From: Gloeothece verrucosa PCC 7822
Lineage (GTDB): Bacteria > Cyanobacteriota > Cyanobacteriia > Cyanobacteriales > Microcystaceae
Direction of reading: 5' to 3'
Assembly (NCBI RefSeq): GCF_000147335.1
Contig: NC_014533.1
Coordinates: 682,001 to 746,000, forward strand
DNA: 64,000 bases
The notes beneath the pieces are model-generated. The model had not been told where the DNA came from. It worked only from the letters and a program-made list of their open reading frames with translations, and did not search any database. Position numbers and translations under genes: made by a program. How positions within the stretch are numbered: the first letter of the stretch is position 1; every line of letters begins with the position of its first letter. Below, piece after piece: positions 51,043-58,112 of this stretch.

Positions 51043-51267
51043 ATGGACAAATTAACTCGGCAACAAAAAATAGCTCAGTTGAAAGCTGAACGTCATCAAG
51101 AAGCCAGAATGGCGATCAAGGACTGTTTACAACAAAAATCGGTTTTTGCTCAAGTGCTATTGAGAGCTGATATTTATAGCAGATATTGGTTGACCAAAGC
51201 TGAATTTAAGAGACTTGTCGCGGAAATTTCTTGGGAGTTAGCTCTAGAAAAGTCCGACAAAGTTTAA
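51043..51267 (+). CDS. small hypothetical protein (74 aa)
   Basis: A small, charged, probably helical protein (MDKLTRQQKIAQLKAERHQE, AIKDCLQQKSVFAQ) with no signal peptide or known motif. The ATG at 51043 is preferred over the in-frame TTG at 51037. No strong RBS is seen. A short inverted repeat (AATTCGC...GCGAATT, 50882-50906) lies upstream. It is isolated between the DUF4253-type gene and the IS5-like remnant. It could be a plasmid accessory gene; no function can be given. Confidence 0.45.
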   Translation: MDKLTRQQKIAQLKAERHQEARMAIKDCLQQKSVFAQVLLRADIYSRYWLTKAEFKRLVAEISWELALEKSDKV

Positions 51268-51361
51268 AAAACTTTATATTGTTCAAATAGTCAAAGAAGT
51301 TCAGACTGTAGCTAAATAATAGCTAAATTAGTTAAGTCACCGGTGTAACCTGTAATCTCAA

Positions 51362-52197
51362 TAGACCTCTTGCGTAAATACACATTTTAAGCTAAACAAA
51401 TAGGTATAAAGCTAAAAGTTTATTCAACCGCCTATGCGCTATAAAAAAGCTGTACAACTGCCTTCATCACAATTTAAACGATTATACGGTGTGTCAAAAG
51501 AAACATTTCAAGTTATGATTAGAGAGGTAGCGAAAGCCTCTTTAGGTAGGAAAGGTAGCCCATCTAAACTTTTAATTCCTGACCAAATTTTATTAACTTT
51601 ACAATATTGGCGCGAGTACAGAACGTTTTTCCATATAGCTCAAGATTGGGGAATCCATGAGTCTACCGCTTCCCGGCTCGTAAAAAAAATAGAAAATATT
51701 TTAATAAAATCAGAGAAATTTCGTTTGCCTAGTCAACGTGAGCTACAAAAAATAGAAGCGGCTGTAGAAATAGTTGTTGTTGATGTAACTGAAGTAGAAA
51801 TCGAACGCCCTAAAAAAAGCGAGTGCGTAATCTGGAGGTTTCCTCCAGATGTAAGACGCACTCAAGACAACAAAAAAGCTTTTATAGCGGGAAACAACGA
51901 TGCCATACTCTTAAAGCACAGTTAATTATTAATAAAGATACCGGACAGATTATAGCTACAGATTATGGAAAAGGAATCCGGCATGATTTTTATATATTTA
52001 AAGCCGGTAAAATACCTATAAATAAAGAAATACAGGTTTTAGCTGATAAAGGTTATCAAGGTATAAATAAGCTTCATCAAAATAGCTTACTACCTCATAA
52101 AAAACCCCAAAAAAGCCAATTAAGCCGCCAGCAAAAACAAGAAAATCGTCAACAGGCTTCAAAAAGAATTATTGTTGAACATATTATCAGGCATTTC
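51362..52197 (+). mobile_element. IS5-like element remnant, truncated on the right
   Basis: A transposase coding region of the IS5/DDE_Tnp_4 kind spans this stretch. AGACCTCTTGCG at about 51363 could be the left terminal repeat. The right part is missing: the coding sequence stops abruptly at 52197, where the end of the IS4-type element (52198) begins. It is also broken internally by a palindromic insertion (51821-51863). Confidence 0.65.
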
Positions 52198-52200
52198 TGA
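51434..52200 (+). pseudogene. IS5-like transposase, frameshifted and truncated
   Basis: The first part (51434 onward) has the helix-turn-helix segment (FKRLYGVSKETFQVMI, WREYRTFFHIAQDWGIHEST) and the first catalytic Asp in VVVDVTEVEIERPKK. The reading then shifts by one, and the second part (frame of 51823-52200) continues FYSGKQRCHTLKAQLIINKD ... VLADKGYQG ... RIIVEHIIR, with the second Asp in ADKGYQG and the catalytic Glu in VEHIIR. The shift coincides with a 43-base palindrome inserted between ERPKK and QQKSFYSGK. The C-terminus expected after VEHIIR is lost at the IS4-type boundary. It cannot make an active enzyme. Confidence 0.8.
51821..51863. repeat. 43-bp palindromic insertion in the IS5-like transposase
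   Basis: GAGTGCGT-aa-TCTGGAGG-ttt-CCTCCAGA-tgtaag-ACGCACTC: two nested perfect 8-bp stems around a 3-base loop. It sits exactly where the transposase reading should pass from ERPKK to QQKSFYSGK, and the excess DNA (about 50 bases) is not a multiple of three. It resembles a miniature hairpin element that inserted into the IS. Confidence 0.65.
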
Positions 52201-53478
52201 CGGGGTGACAACAAATATTACAATGTACTTCTGATAAGCTTTATAGCATTCTGGCCTCGCTGATAATAAGGTTTTTTATGGGGGCTAAGTGCCATTAATT
52301 GTTGCGTTATTTCCCGGAAATCATCTAAACATTCTATCCATCCTTTGCCATGTAAACCAATATAAAAACTACTATGGCGACGTTGAGTTCTTCTTGGCTC
52401 CTTTTGACGACAAATATATTTAACTTTTCCTTTTTTCTTCATGTTTTCCCCTGAGATAATGGCACTACTATAAGCTAAAGCAATTAATAAGATTAAGCAA
52501 CTTAATCGCTTTCCTTGAACCCCTGTTTCCTCTAAATTATACCCTCCACTTTTAAAGTCTCGAAACATTTCTTCAATACCAAATCTTTTTGCATAAGCTT
52601 TTAAAGCTACATCCAAATCATCTAAATTTGTTAAAATAAACCAAGCTTCCTCGGCTGACCAGCCTCGATATTTACGTTTCCATCTTGCCACAATATAAGC
52701 ATTTTTTAATTTTTTTGTTTTAGTAACTTTTACTCCCTTTAGATAAATAGATACTCCTGGTACTACACCCATATCTTTTAATTGAATCCATAAGTCTGAT
52801 TCTATTTCTATATATTCATTCTTTTTTAATCTTAAGCAAAAATAAGTCTGAGACTGGCTTCTAAGCCACTTAGCTAGGTCAACTGAACAAAATTCCCGGT
52901 CTCCTAAAATAACTTTTTTATAGTTTTTTAACAAAGCTAAAACTTTCTCTATAGCACTTTTTTGTTTAAGGTAATTAGTATTGCCTTTTTTGGGAAGAAT
53001 TTCCCAATAAATAGGAATTGCTCTTCGGTCATAAATTAAACTAATCATTAACAAATTAATTTTTCCCCAACTCGTGCGGTCAATGGCAACATATAATACT
53101 TCATCAAGGGAAAATGAGCGAGTTAACCATTTATTAAATAAAGGAAACCAAATAGTTTCTAGATTTAAGTGAGAAAGTGATAAAAAACGTTGAATTTTTT
53201 TTCTTCTACTTTCAAATAAAATCTTTTGTGGAAACTGAGTTGCTAATTCCTCAATTCTTACCCACCTATGAGATTGTAAAAGTGTCAGTAAAACTGAACA
53301 AATTAAAAATTCACTACGTTTAAGTTGGGTTTTTAAGTGTTCAGTATAAAATAAAGGTAAAAGATTATTTTTTATCATTAAGCTAGACCTTCTTGAGAAT
53401 AGGGGGTCTATTATTTTTAGCAAAAAGTCTGCAAATACGCAAGCTATAAGGGTTTCAGTCTTAGTTGTCACCCCGCCA
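52198..53478 (-). mobile_element. second IS4-family element (1281 bp), no target duplication
   Basis: The ends TGACGGGGTGACAAC (52198-52212) and, complemented, TGGCGGGGTGACAAC (53464-53478) match those of the intact element at 12927-14549. The flanks do not repeat: the left is the IS5-like transposase, the right is a LamG gene. So the element marks a rearrangement or deletion, not a clean insertion. Both flanks happen to end in ATTTC next to the IS, so the true terminal repeat could be 5 bases longer. Confidence 0.8.
52218..53378 (-). CDS. IS4-family DDE transposase (386 aa)
   Basis: Homologous to the transposase at 13167-14330. Catalytic motifs: VAIDRTSWG (first D), LGDREFCS (second D), and Y-x2-R-x3-E-x6-K in YAKRFGIEEMFRDFK followed by SGGYNLEETG. 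The start at 53378 (MIKNNLLPLF) is chosen because it follows AGGTC and gives the same length as the other copy; the frame is open to 53471, through the IS end. The reading frame is intact, so the protein is probably active. Confidence 0.88.
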   Translation of the reverse strand: MIKNNLLPLFYTEHLKTQLKRSEFLICSVLLTLLQSHRWVRIEELATQFPQKILFESRRKKIQRFLSLSHLNLETIWFPLFNKWLTRSFSLDEVLYVAIDRTSWGKINLLMISLIYDRRAIPIYWEILPKKGNTNYLKQKSAIEKVLALLKNYKKVILGDREFCSVDLAKWLRSQSQTYFCLRLKKNEYIEIESDLWIQLKDMGVVPGVSIYLKGVKVTKTKKLKNAYIVARWKRKYRGWSAEEAWFILTNLDDLDVALKAYAKRFGIEEMFRDFKSGGYNLEETGVQGKRLSCLILLIALAYSSAIISGENMKKKGKVKYICRQKEPRRTQRRHSSFYIGLHGKGWIECLDDFREITQQLMALSPHKKPYYQRGQNAIKLIRSTL

Positions 53479-53916
53479 GAAATTAAGGCTTTTGTCTAAA
53501 ACTCCATTCAAATAAAAATTAAATTTATTACCATCATAGGTCATCGCAATATGATTCCACTGATTTAATTGCAAAGACTTAACACTATAGTCATATCGCC
53601 AGACTCCATAAATATCTAAAAATACGAAATGAATCCTCATTTCATTAGGAACAATAAATAATCCATAATTTCTCGCTGTGCCGTTACTCGCTTCTTTTGT
53701 AATAAGCGGCTGCCAATCTCCTTTAATTTGGTTAGGATTAATCCAAGCTTCAACGGTAAAATTATTAAGACTCAAATTAGAACTATGAGGAATAGAAACA
53801 TAATCATCTACCCCATCAAAAGCTAGTGCAAAATCTTGTTCAGTATTGCTTGAACTTTCAGAAGAGACTAAAGTAGCTATCTCTTGGTTTGAATCAATAT
53901 TATTAGAAATCATCAT
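53461..53916 (-). pseudogene. LamG/concanavalin-like protein, 3' end cut off by an IS
   Basis: After a polar N-terminus comes a LamG-type jelly-roll domain: ALAFDGVDDYVSIPHSSNLS, FTVEAWINPNQ, WQPLITKE, and LNQWNHIAMTYDGNKFNFYLNGVLDKSLNF. The reading then runs into the IS end (WRGDN-stop). Such domains normally continue beyond the NGV strand, and the parent proteins are usually long and secreted, so most of the gene is missing. A GGGAG RBS supports the start. The N-terminus has no signal peptide, like the giant protein. Confidence 0.75.
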
Positions 53917-54413
53917 AACCCAACTCCCTAAGAAACCACAACACTACTGTTGGTTACTTATTAAATAAAGTATTCAGTGACAATCTTCATTTATTTGAGA
54001 GGAGTTATCATTTGTGGTTAGGGTGGTTTTAATTGCTGTAACTAGCTCAGTTCGTCTAATAGGGTTTAATCCCTATCTACATATATCTCCGAATGTTCAT
54101 GAGTTAATGTTGATAAAATCTATAAGTAATAACTCCTCAATTATTTGAAAAATTGAACAACAAAATCCCCAAGTTGGTTGAATTAAGATTAAGGATTCTT
54201 TTTTAATTCCAAGAGTAGAGAATTGATTTTTTTTTATCTATATGCAATTATACTTATTTTGCTCTTGATTGTTCAATTTTTCTGTTAATTTTTATTAACG
54301 GCTTAAGAGGCTATCTATAAAGTCAATCTTAAGAAACAAGGCGGCGTAACATAATTCTTGTCATAACTGCATAAATAGCCGCTTCACTCATTTGAGGCAA
54401 CTTTTCGTAGTCT
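53917..54413. other. intergenic region, nothing recognised
   Basis: About 500 AT-rich bases between the LamG remnant and the Cas6-like relic. There are no repeats of CRISPR type and no RNA gene or credible ORF. It presumably contains the promoter of the LamG gene. Confidence 0.4.
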
Positions 54414-55026
54414 TTGCTCAGACGACTCAGCATTCATCCCATCTCTGGTAAACCCGAATTTCCCCAACTCCTCCACCTCACCGAAGACTCTTGCTTCTGT
54501 CTCCGTCTGCCCATCAATCAAGTTCCCCTCATCTACCGACTCGCAGGAAAAACCCTCACCCTTAATAAGCATAAAATCCGCCTTGGCTTACCAGAATCTC
54601 AATTTATCACCCCTCATCATCTCTATTCCCGTCTCGCTATCATTCGCGGATTTGATGAACCTCAAGCCTTTATTACAACAAGCATTTCAAGTAGATAAAA
54701 GAGGATTAATATTACTCACAGGATTAGATCCTCAAACTATGCCATTAATTAATACAATTAACTTACATCAAGCGCTTACCGCCACCTTATTGCAACATAA
54801 CCAGTTTGTTACTACAATTTTCGACCAATACAAAGTTTCAGGAATCAACTTATATAAAACTCCGCCTTATTTATTACTGAATTTACTGATAGAACTCTTA
54901 ATTCCTGAGCAATTTTACTTATTATTGAAGGGTAAACCTAATCCACAAGTATCAATAGATGTTACTGCCCACTCAAATTATACAACTTTATTTTTTTACT
55001 TTTTATTTAACGTAACGGAAAAATAA
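54414..55026 (+). pseudogene. Cas6-like (MYXAN-type) CRISPR endonuclease relic
   Basis: The frame from 54414 reads CLRLPINQVPLIYRLAGKTL, then KIRLGLPESQF and LYSRLAIIRGFDEPQAF, close to the pattern (IRLP...I...LAGK.L....H.I.LG.P....L.P...L.SR...I.GF.EP..FL) that I recall for Cas6/Cmx6 of cyanobacterial and myxobacterial type I systems. There is no start codon context: a stop precedes it and it begins at TTG. The frame stops at 54698. An open frame of about 120 codons continues from about 54660 to 55026 (DLMNLKPLLQQAFQVDKRG) but I cannot match it to Cas6. No array or other cas gene is present, so this is a degraded remnant. Confidence 0.4.
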
Positions 55027-55084
55027 GATCTTTAGTAGGCATAGTTATACGACTTTATTATGAGTCTACATCTGTGGGATAGTC

Positions 55085-56350
55085 TCACCACTGCTGTAGA
55101 CAATGAATGATAATTTTAGCCGCCCTAGAAGCACCATGTTCGAAAAGGATCTTTTCCCCCAAAGCTTTTGCTGCCTCTCTTACTTCTGCCCTTAAGACAG
55201 ATGTAATAGCTGTAGATAGTTTTTCGGCCGTTAGTTTTTTTCGGGGAATAGGAACTGCCCCCACGCCGAGAGAATAAACCCGACTGCCCCAAGCGAATTG
55301 GTCGTTGGCATGGGGAATGACAACACTCGGTACACCAGCCCTTAACGCCGCCGCCGTTGTTCCCGCACCGCCATGATGAACAACGGCAGACATTTGAGGA
55401 AATAACCAAGCATGGGGCACACTATCGAGCATAAATACGTTTTCGGGGATACTCGCTAGTCTTGTCATACCATTCCATCCTGTGGCTAAAATGCCGCGTT
55501 GCCGAGAGCGAGAAAGCGCATCAATGACTAATTGTGTTGTTTGCTCGGATTGAGTGGGGTCTCCCAAACTGCCAAAACCAACATAGACAGGAGCCGGTCC
55601 GTTTTGCAGAAAATCTTGTAATTCGCGTGGTGGTTGCCAATGGTCGGCTTTATCTAAAAACCAATAGCCTGTATTGTGTACCTGTTCTGGCCAGTCTTGG
55701 GGTTTGGGAAAAATATAATTACTACAAGACACTATCGTCGGATGCTGTAGGGTCTGTTGTTTTTTAAAGGGATTGGCAAAATGGGGGGGGGCCATCCCGA
55801 ATTCCTGTTGCCAAAATGCCTTGATATGGGACCTCGACATTCCCCACATAATCTGCTCAAAGATGTGATGGGTTAGGCGATTCAAGCTTTTGCCTCCTCG
55901 AGGGAAATTATAAAATATCAGTGCAGGATAGTCCCCTGTCGGTGTCATGGGAAAGGGTGAGGCAAGGATACTGGGAATATTAAAAGCCGCAGCAATAAAA
56001 TAGCCGATGGCTGCACCGGGATGATAAATGATCGCGTCCGACCCCTGACAAGCCCGATAAAAATCCTTCTGTAAGTCAAAAACCAGAGATTTTAGGCGAT
56101 TAAAACTCATTATTATCTTGAGGGGGTTATCCGCTTGCATCGCTTTTCTGACGCGGCTATCAAGGGCGATTTGGGATAAGTCCCCCGGAAGTGGGTAAAA
56201 GTCTAATCCATATTCTGTAACTAAGTTTTCAAAGCTAAGAGATGCGGCAATCCTGACGGTGTAGTGACCCGCCGCTTGCAGGGCGACCCCCAAAGCGATA
56301 TAAGGTTGCACATCTCCTCTTGTGCCGGCGGTTAGCATTGTGATCAACAT
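55085..56350 (-). CDS. family 1 glycosyltransferase (MGT/sterol glucosyltransferase-like, 421 aa)
   Basis: Transfers a sugar from a UDP-sugar to a small hydrophobic acceptor. Visible: N-terminal LITMLTAGTRGDVQPYIALG (acceptor side), the GT-B linker, VYVGFGSLGDP (about 255-265), WLFPQMSAVVHHGGAGTTAA (HHGGAG at 325-330, the nucleotide-sugar binding signature) and GVPSVVIPHANDQFAWG. All core motifs are intact. No signal peptide; it is expected at the cytosolic face. It lies 53 bases downstream of the MarR gene, with a perfect 27-base palindrome between them, so it is probably controlled by that regulator. Typical roles are detoxifying or tailoring of lipids, carotenoids or foreign compounds; the acceptor is unknown. 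Confidence 0.88.
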   Translation of the reverse strand: MLITMLTAGTRGDVQPYIALGVALQAAGHYTVRIAASLSFENLVTEYGLDFYPLPGDLSQIALDSRVRKAMQADNPLKIIMSFNRLKSLVFDLQKDFYRACQGSDAIIYHPGAAIGYFIAAAFNIPSILASPFPMTPTGDYPALIFYNFPRGGKSLNRLTHHIFEQIMWGMSRSHIKAFWQQEFGMAPPHFANPFKKQQTLQHPTIVSCSNYIFPKPQDWPEQVHNTGYWFLDKADHWQPPRELQDFLQNGPAPVYVGFGSLGDPTQSEQTTQLVIDALSRSRQRGILATGWNGMTRLASIPENVFMLDSVPHAWLFPQMSAVVHHGGAGTTAAALRAGVPSVVIPHANDQFAWGSRVYSLGVGAVPIPRKKLTAEKLSTAITSVLRAEVREAAKALGEKILFEHGASRAAKIIIHCLQQW

Positions 56351-56365
56351 TAAGCCTTGCTGCTA

Positions 56366-56392
56366 TATAATTAGTTAGCCTAACTAATTATA
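56366..56392. promoter_or_regulatory. MarR operator between marR-type gene and glycosyltransferase
   Basis: A perfect 27-base palindrome, half-site TATAATTAGTTAG around a single central C. It sits 16 bases upstream of the glycosyltransferase start (56350) and 11 bases past the MarR stop. The TTAGTTAG core also occurs, less perfectly, upstream of the MarR gene (56842-56872), as expected for an autoregulated MarR repressor. Confidence 0.75.
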
Positions 56393-56403
56393 AGAGCAAA
56401 AGG

Positions 56404-56832
56404 CTAGGTCTGTTTAAATACTTTGACTAACTTGGTAATGATGGACTGGAATTGTCGAGCTTCCTCTTGGGTTAGCGCGGCACTGATAAACTCTCCATAC
56501 TCTTTTAGGGCTTGATATTTGGCGTTAATTAGCCGCATACCGGTTTGGGTCAAACTGACACGAAAAACCCGTTTATCTTGGGGCGACTGCGTTTTCGTAA
56601 TATATCCCCTTTTGCTCAGATTGTTAATCCCTGCTGTGACTGAAGCTTTGGTTATTCCCAAATAAGTTGCAATTTCGGTGATCGTCGGTTCCCCAAGTTG
56701 ATAGATGGCATCGATATATTGAAATTGACTGATAGTTAGCCCTAAAACCCCAGAGCGGCTTCCGGCTTCTTCTTGTAGCTTTTTGAATAATGAATCCAGT
56801 GTGTTTACAAATTCAAGTAAGATTTTTTCCAT
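56404..56832 (-). CDS. MarR-family transcriptional regulator (142 aa)
   Basis: A winged-helix repressor of normal MarR length. Visible: LTISQFQYIDAIYQLGEPTI, then EIATYLGITKASVTAGINNLSKRGYI (recognition helix region) and SPQDKRVFRVSLTQTGMRLI (wing, with the conserved D-x-R). It probably binds a small phenolic or lipophilic ligand and releases DNA. It is the first gene of a two-gene unit with the glycosyltransferase. Palindromes with TTAGTTAG cores lie both before it and before the glycosyltransferase, so it likely represses itself and its neighbour. Confidence 0.88.
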   Translation of the reverse strand: MEKILLEFVNTLDSLFKKLQEEAGSRSGVLGLTISQFQYIDAIYQLGEPTITEIATYLGITKASVTAGINNLSKRGYITKTQSPQDKRVFRVSLTQTGMRLINAKYQALKEYGEFISAALTQEEARQFQSIITKLVKVFKQT

Positions 56833-56841
56833 CGTTCTCTT

Positions 56842-56872
56842 CTATAGTTAGTCAACCTAACTAACTGTATAG
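56842..56872. promoter_or_regulatory. MarR autoregulatory operator
   Basis: CTATAGTTAGT and ACTAACTGTATAG flank a short centre (about 31 bases in all), an imperfect palindrome with the same TTAGT/ACTAA core as the perfect site at 56366-56392. It begins 10 bases upstream of the MarR start, where a bound repressor would block transcription. Confidence 0.65.
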
Positions 56873-58112
56873 GAGGATTAATTTTTTGCCCACTCAAAAA
56901 TCCCAATATTTATCGTTATACTGTCGATATAAAAAAAAAAGTTAATTACAGTTACGCCAATATCGGATTAAATAGTTTATTAATATATAGTAATTTTTGA
57001 GTTAAAAATTTAGGTTTAGCTAAAAATTTTAACTCAAGAAAATGTCAAAGTATCCTCCTTAAGAAAGAATAAAAGCTAAGAAAAATCTATGTTATAGTTA
57101 ACAGGATAACCAATTCAGTAAAATTTGTTGCTAAAGGAGTTTAAGCATTTAATCACATTAGTCAGAGAGTTAAATTTGACTTTCTTAAGAAGAAAAAAAA
57201 TTTTCTTAAGCGACAAATACTCCTAGAAGCGCAAAATTTTTTTAAAGTTTTTAATTCGAGGACATAGCCGCCATAGGTTAATGAAAGAGTGTAAAACTCC
57301 TAACCAAACGTCCGGGTGAGTAATCACAGTATCTGATCTTTAAGAACTCGCTCTGTTACCTGAATAATCTCTGATAGCTAGACTCAAAGAGACTTTCTCC
57401 TCTTAAAAAAAATTCTTAAAAAATCCTGAAAAAGTTTTTGGATAGCCGATGCTCTCAAACAATCAAGATCAAGCTCACAAAAGAGAATGGAGGCACTCGC
57501 CCCCAATACCTGCTCCCATCTCACTCGGTATTAAATTTAAAAACATTACCCTCCTACAGCAATTTCATAGTAAGATGACAGATATTAAACAGTCATGCCT
57601 TATGCAGTTACCGAGAACTTCCTTAAACCCCCCTAAAAATCGAGAGCGCCGTAAACGTCTGGAAAACTAAACGGCGATCGCAACTCGGAATGGGTTTTTG
57701 TTCGTTCTCCCTTCACAGATTAAGAAAGGAGGTAGTTTATGCAATAACAAAAACTAGAAAATTTAACATTTGACTTCATTCTAGCAGGTACTTGATCCCG
57801 TTTCAAGTGACCGATAGGTCAATCTATGCTTGTTTTTGCCGAAAAACAAGAGCCTATCCTCCTTTTGGAGCCGTAAAAAACGACTATTGTCACAAAATAG
57901 CCGTATAGAGGTTAATTGTTCAATTTTTAGGTCACAAAAAAGCTGGAGAACCCCAAAGCGCAAGCGTGAAGTGACTTCCACGGCTTGGTCACAACGAGGC
58001 TACACCAGCCTCAAAGAATACAAATCAACTCCATGATAAGTTAGTCACTTCATCATTGAACAGGGTATTTTCAGCAACCTCTCGACAAACATTATTTTTA
58101 CAGGAGAAAAAA
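56873..58112. other. palindrome-rich, mostly non-coding region; candidate replication origin
   Basis: About 1.2 kb of AT-rich DNA upstream of the primase-helicase with a cluster of hairpins: 56997-57037 (TTGAGTTAAAA with TTTTAACTCAA), 57184-57210 (CTTAAGAA...TTCTTAAG), CGCCGT...ACGGCG near 57649, 57808-57821 (TGACC-GATA-GGTCA) and 57829-57850 (CTTGTTTTT-GCCG-AAAAACAAG). There is an A10 run near 56933. No classic tandem iterons were found by eye. Position and structure suit a plasmid origin or a control region for the replication genes, but this is inference. One doubtful small ORF (57449-57670) lies within. Confidence 0.4.
57449..57670 (+). CDS. doubtful small basic protein (73 aa)
   Basis: An ATG-started frame with a basic, Pro/Arg-rich C-terminus (PRTSLNPPKNRERRKRLEN) and a middle part (IKFKNITLLQQFHSKMTDIK) that could be helical. 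The RBS is weak (GGATAG). I recognise no family. It lies in an otherwise non-coding, hairpin-rich region upstream of the replication gene. It may be a small plasmid protein or a chance frame. Confidence 0.3.
   Translation: MLSNNQDQAHKREWRHSPPIPAPISLGIKFKNITLLQQFHSKMTDIKQSCLMQLPRTSLNPPKNRERRKRLEN

Noticed and set aside
53981..54130. possible CRISPR-type repeats near the Cas6-like relic
   Set aside because: No regularly spaced direct repeats were found on reading the stretch.
57830..58036. 68-codon ORF upstream of the primase-helicase
   Set aside because: It starts at a TTG inside a perfect hairpin, has no RBS and an odd composition; more likely non-coding.
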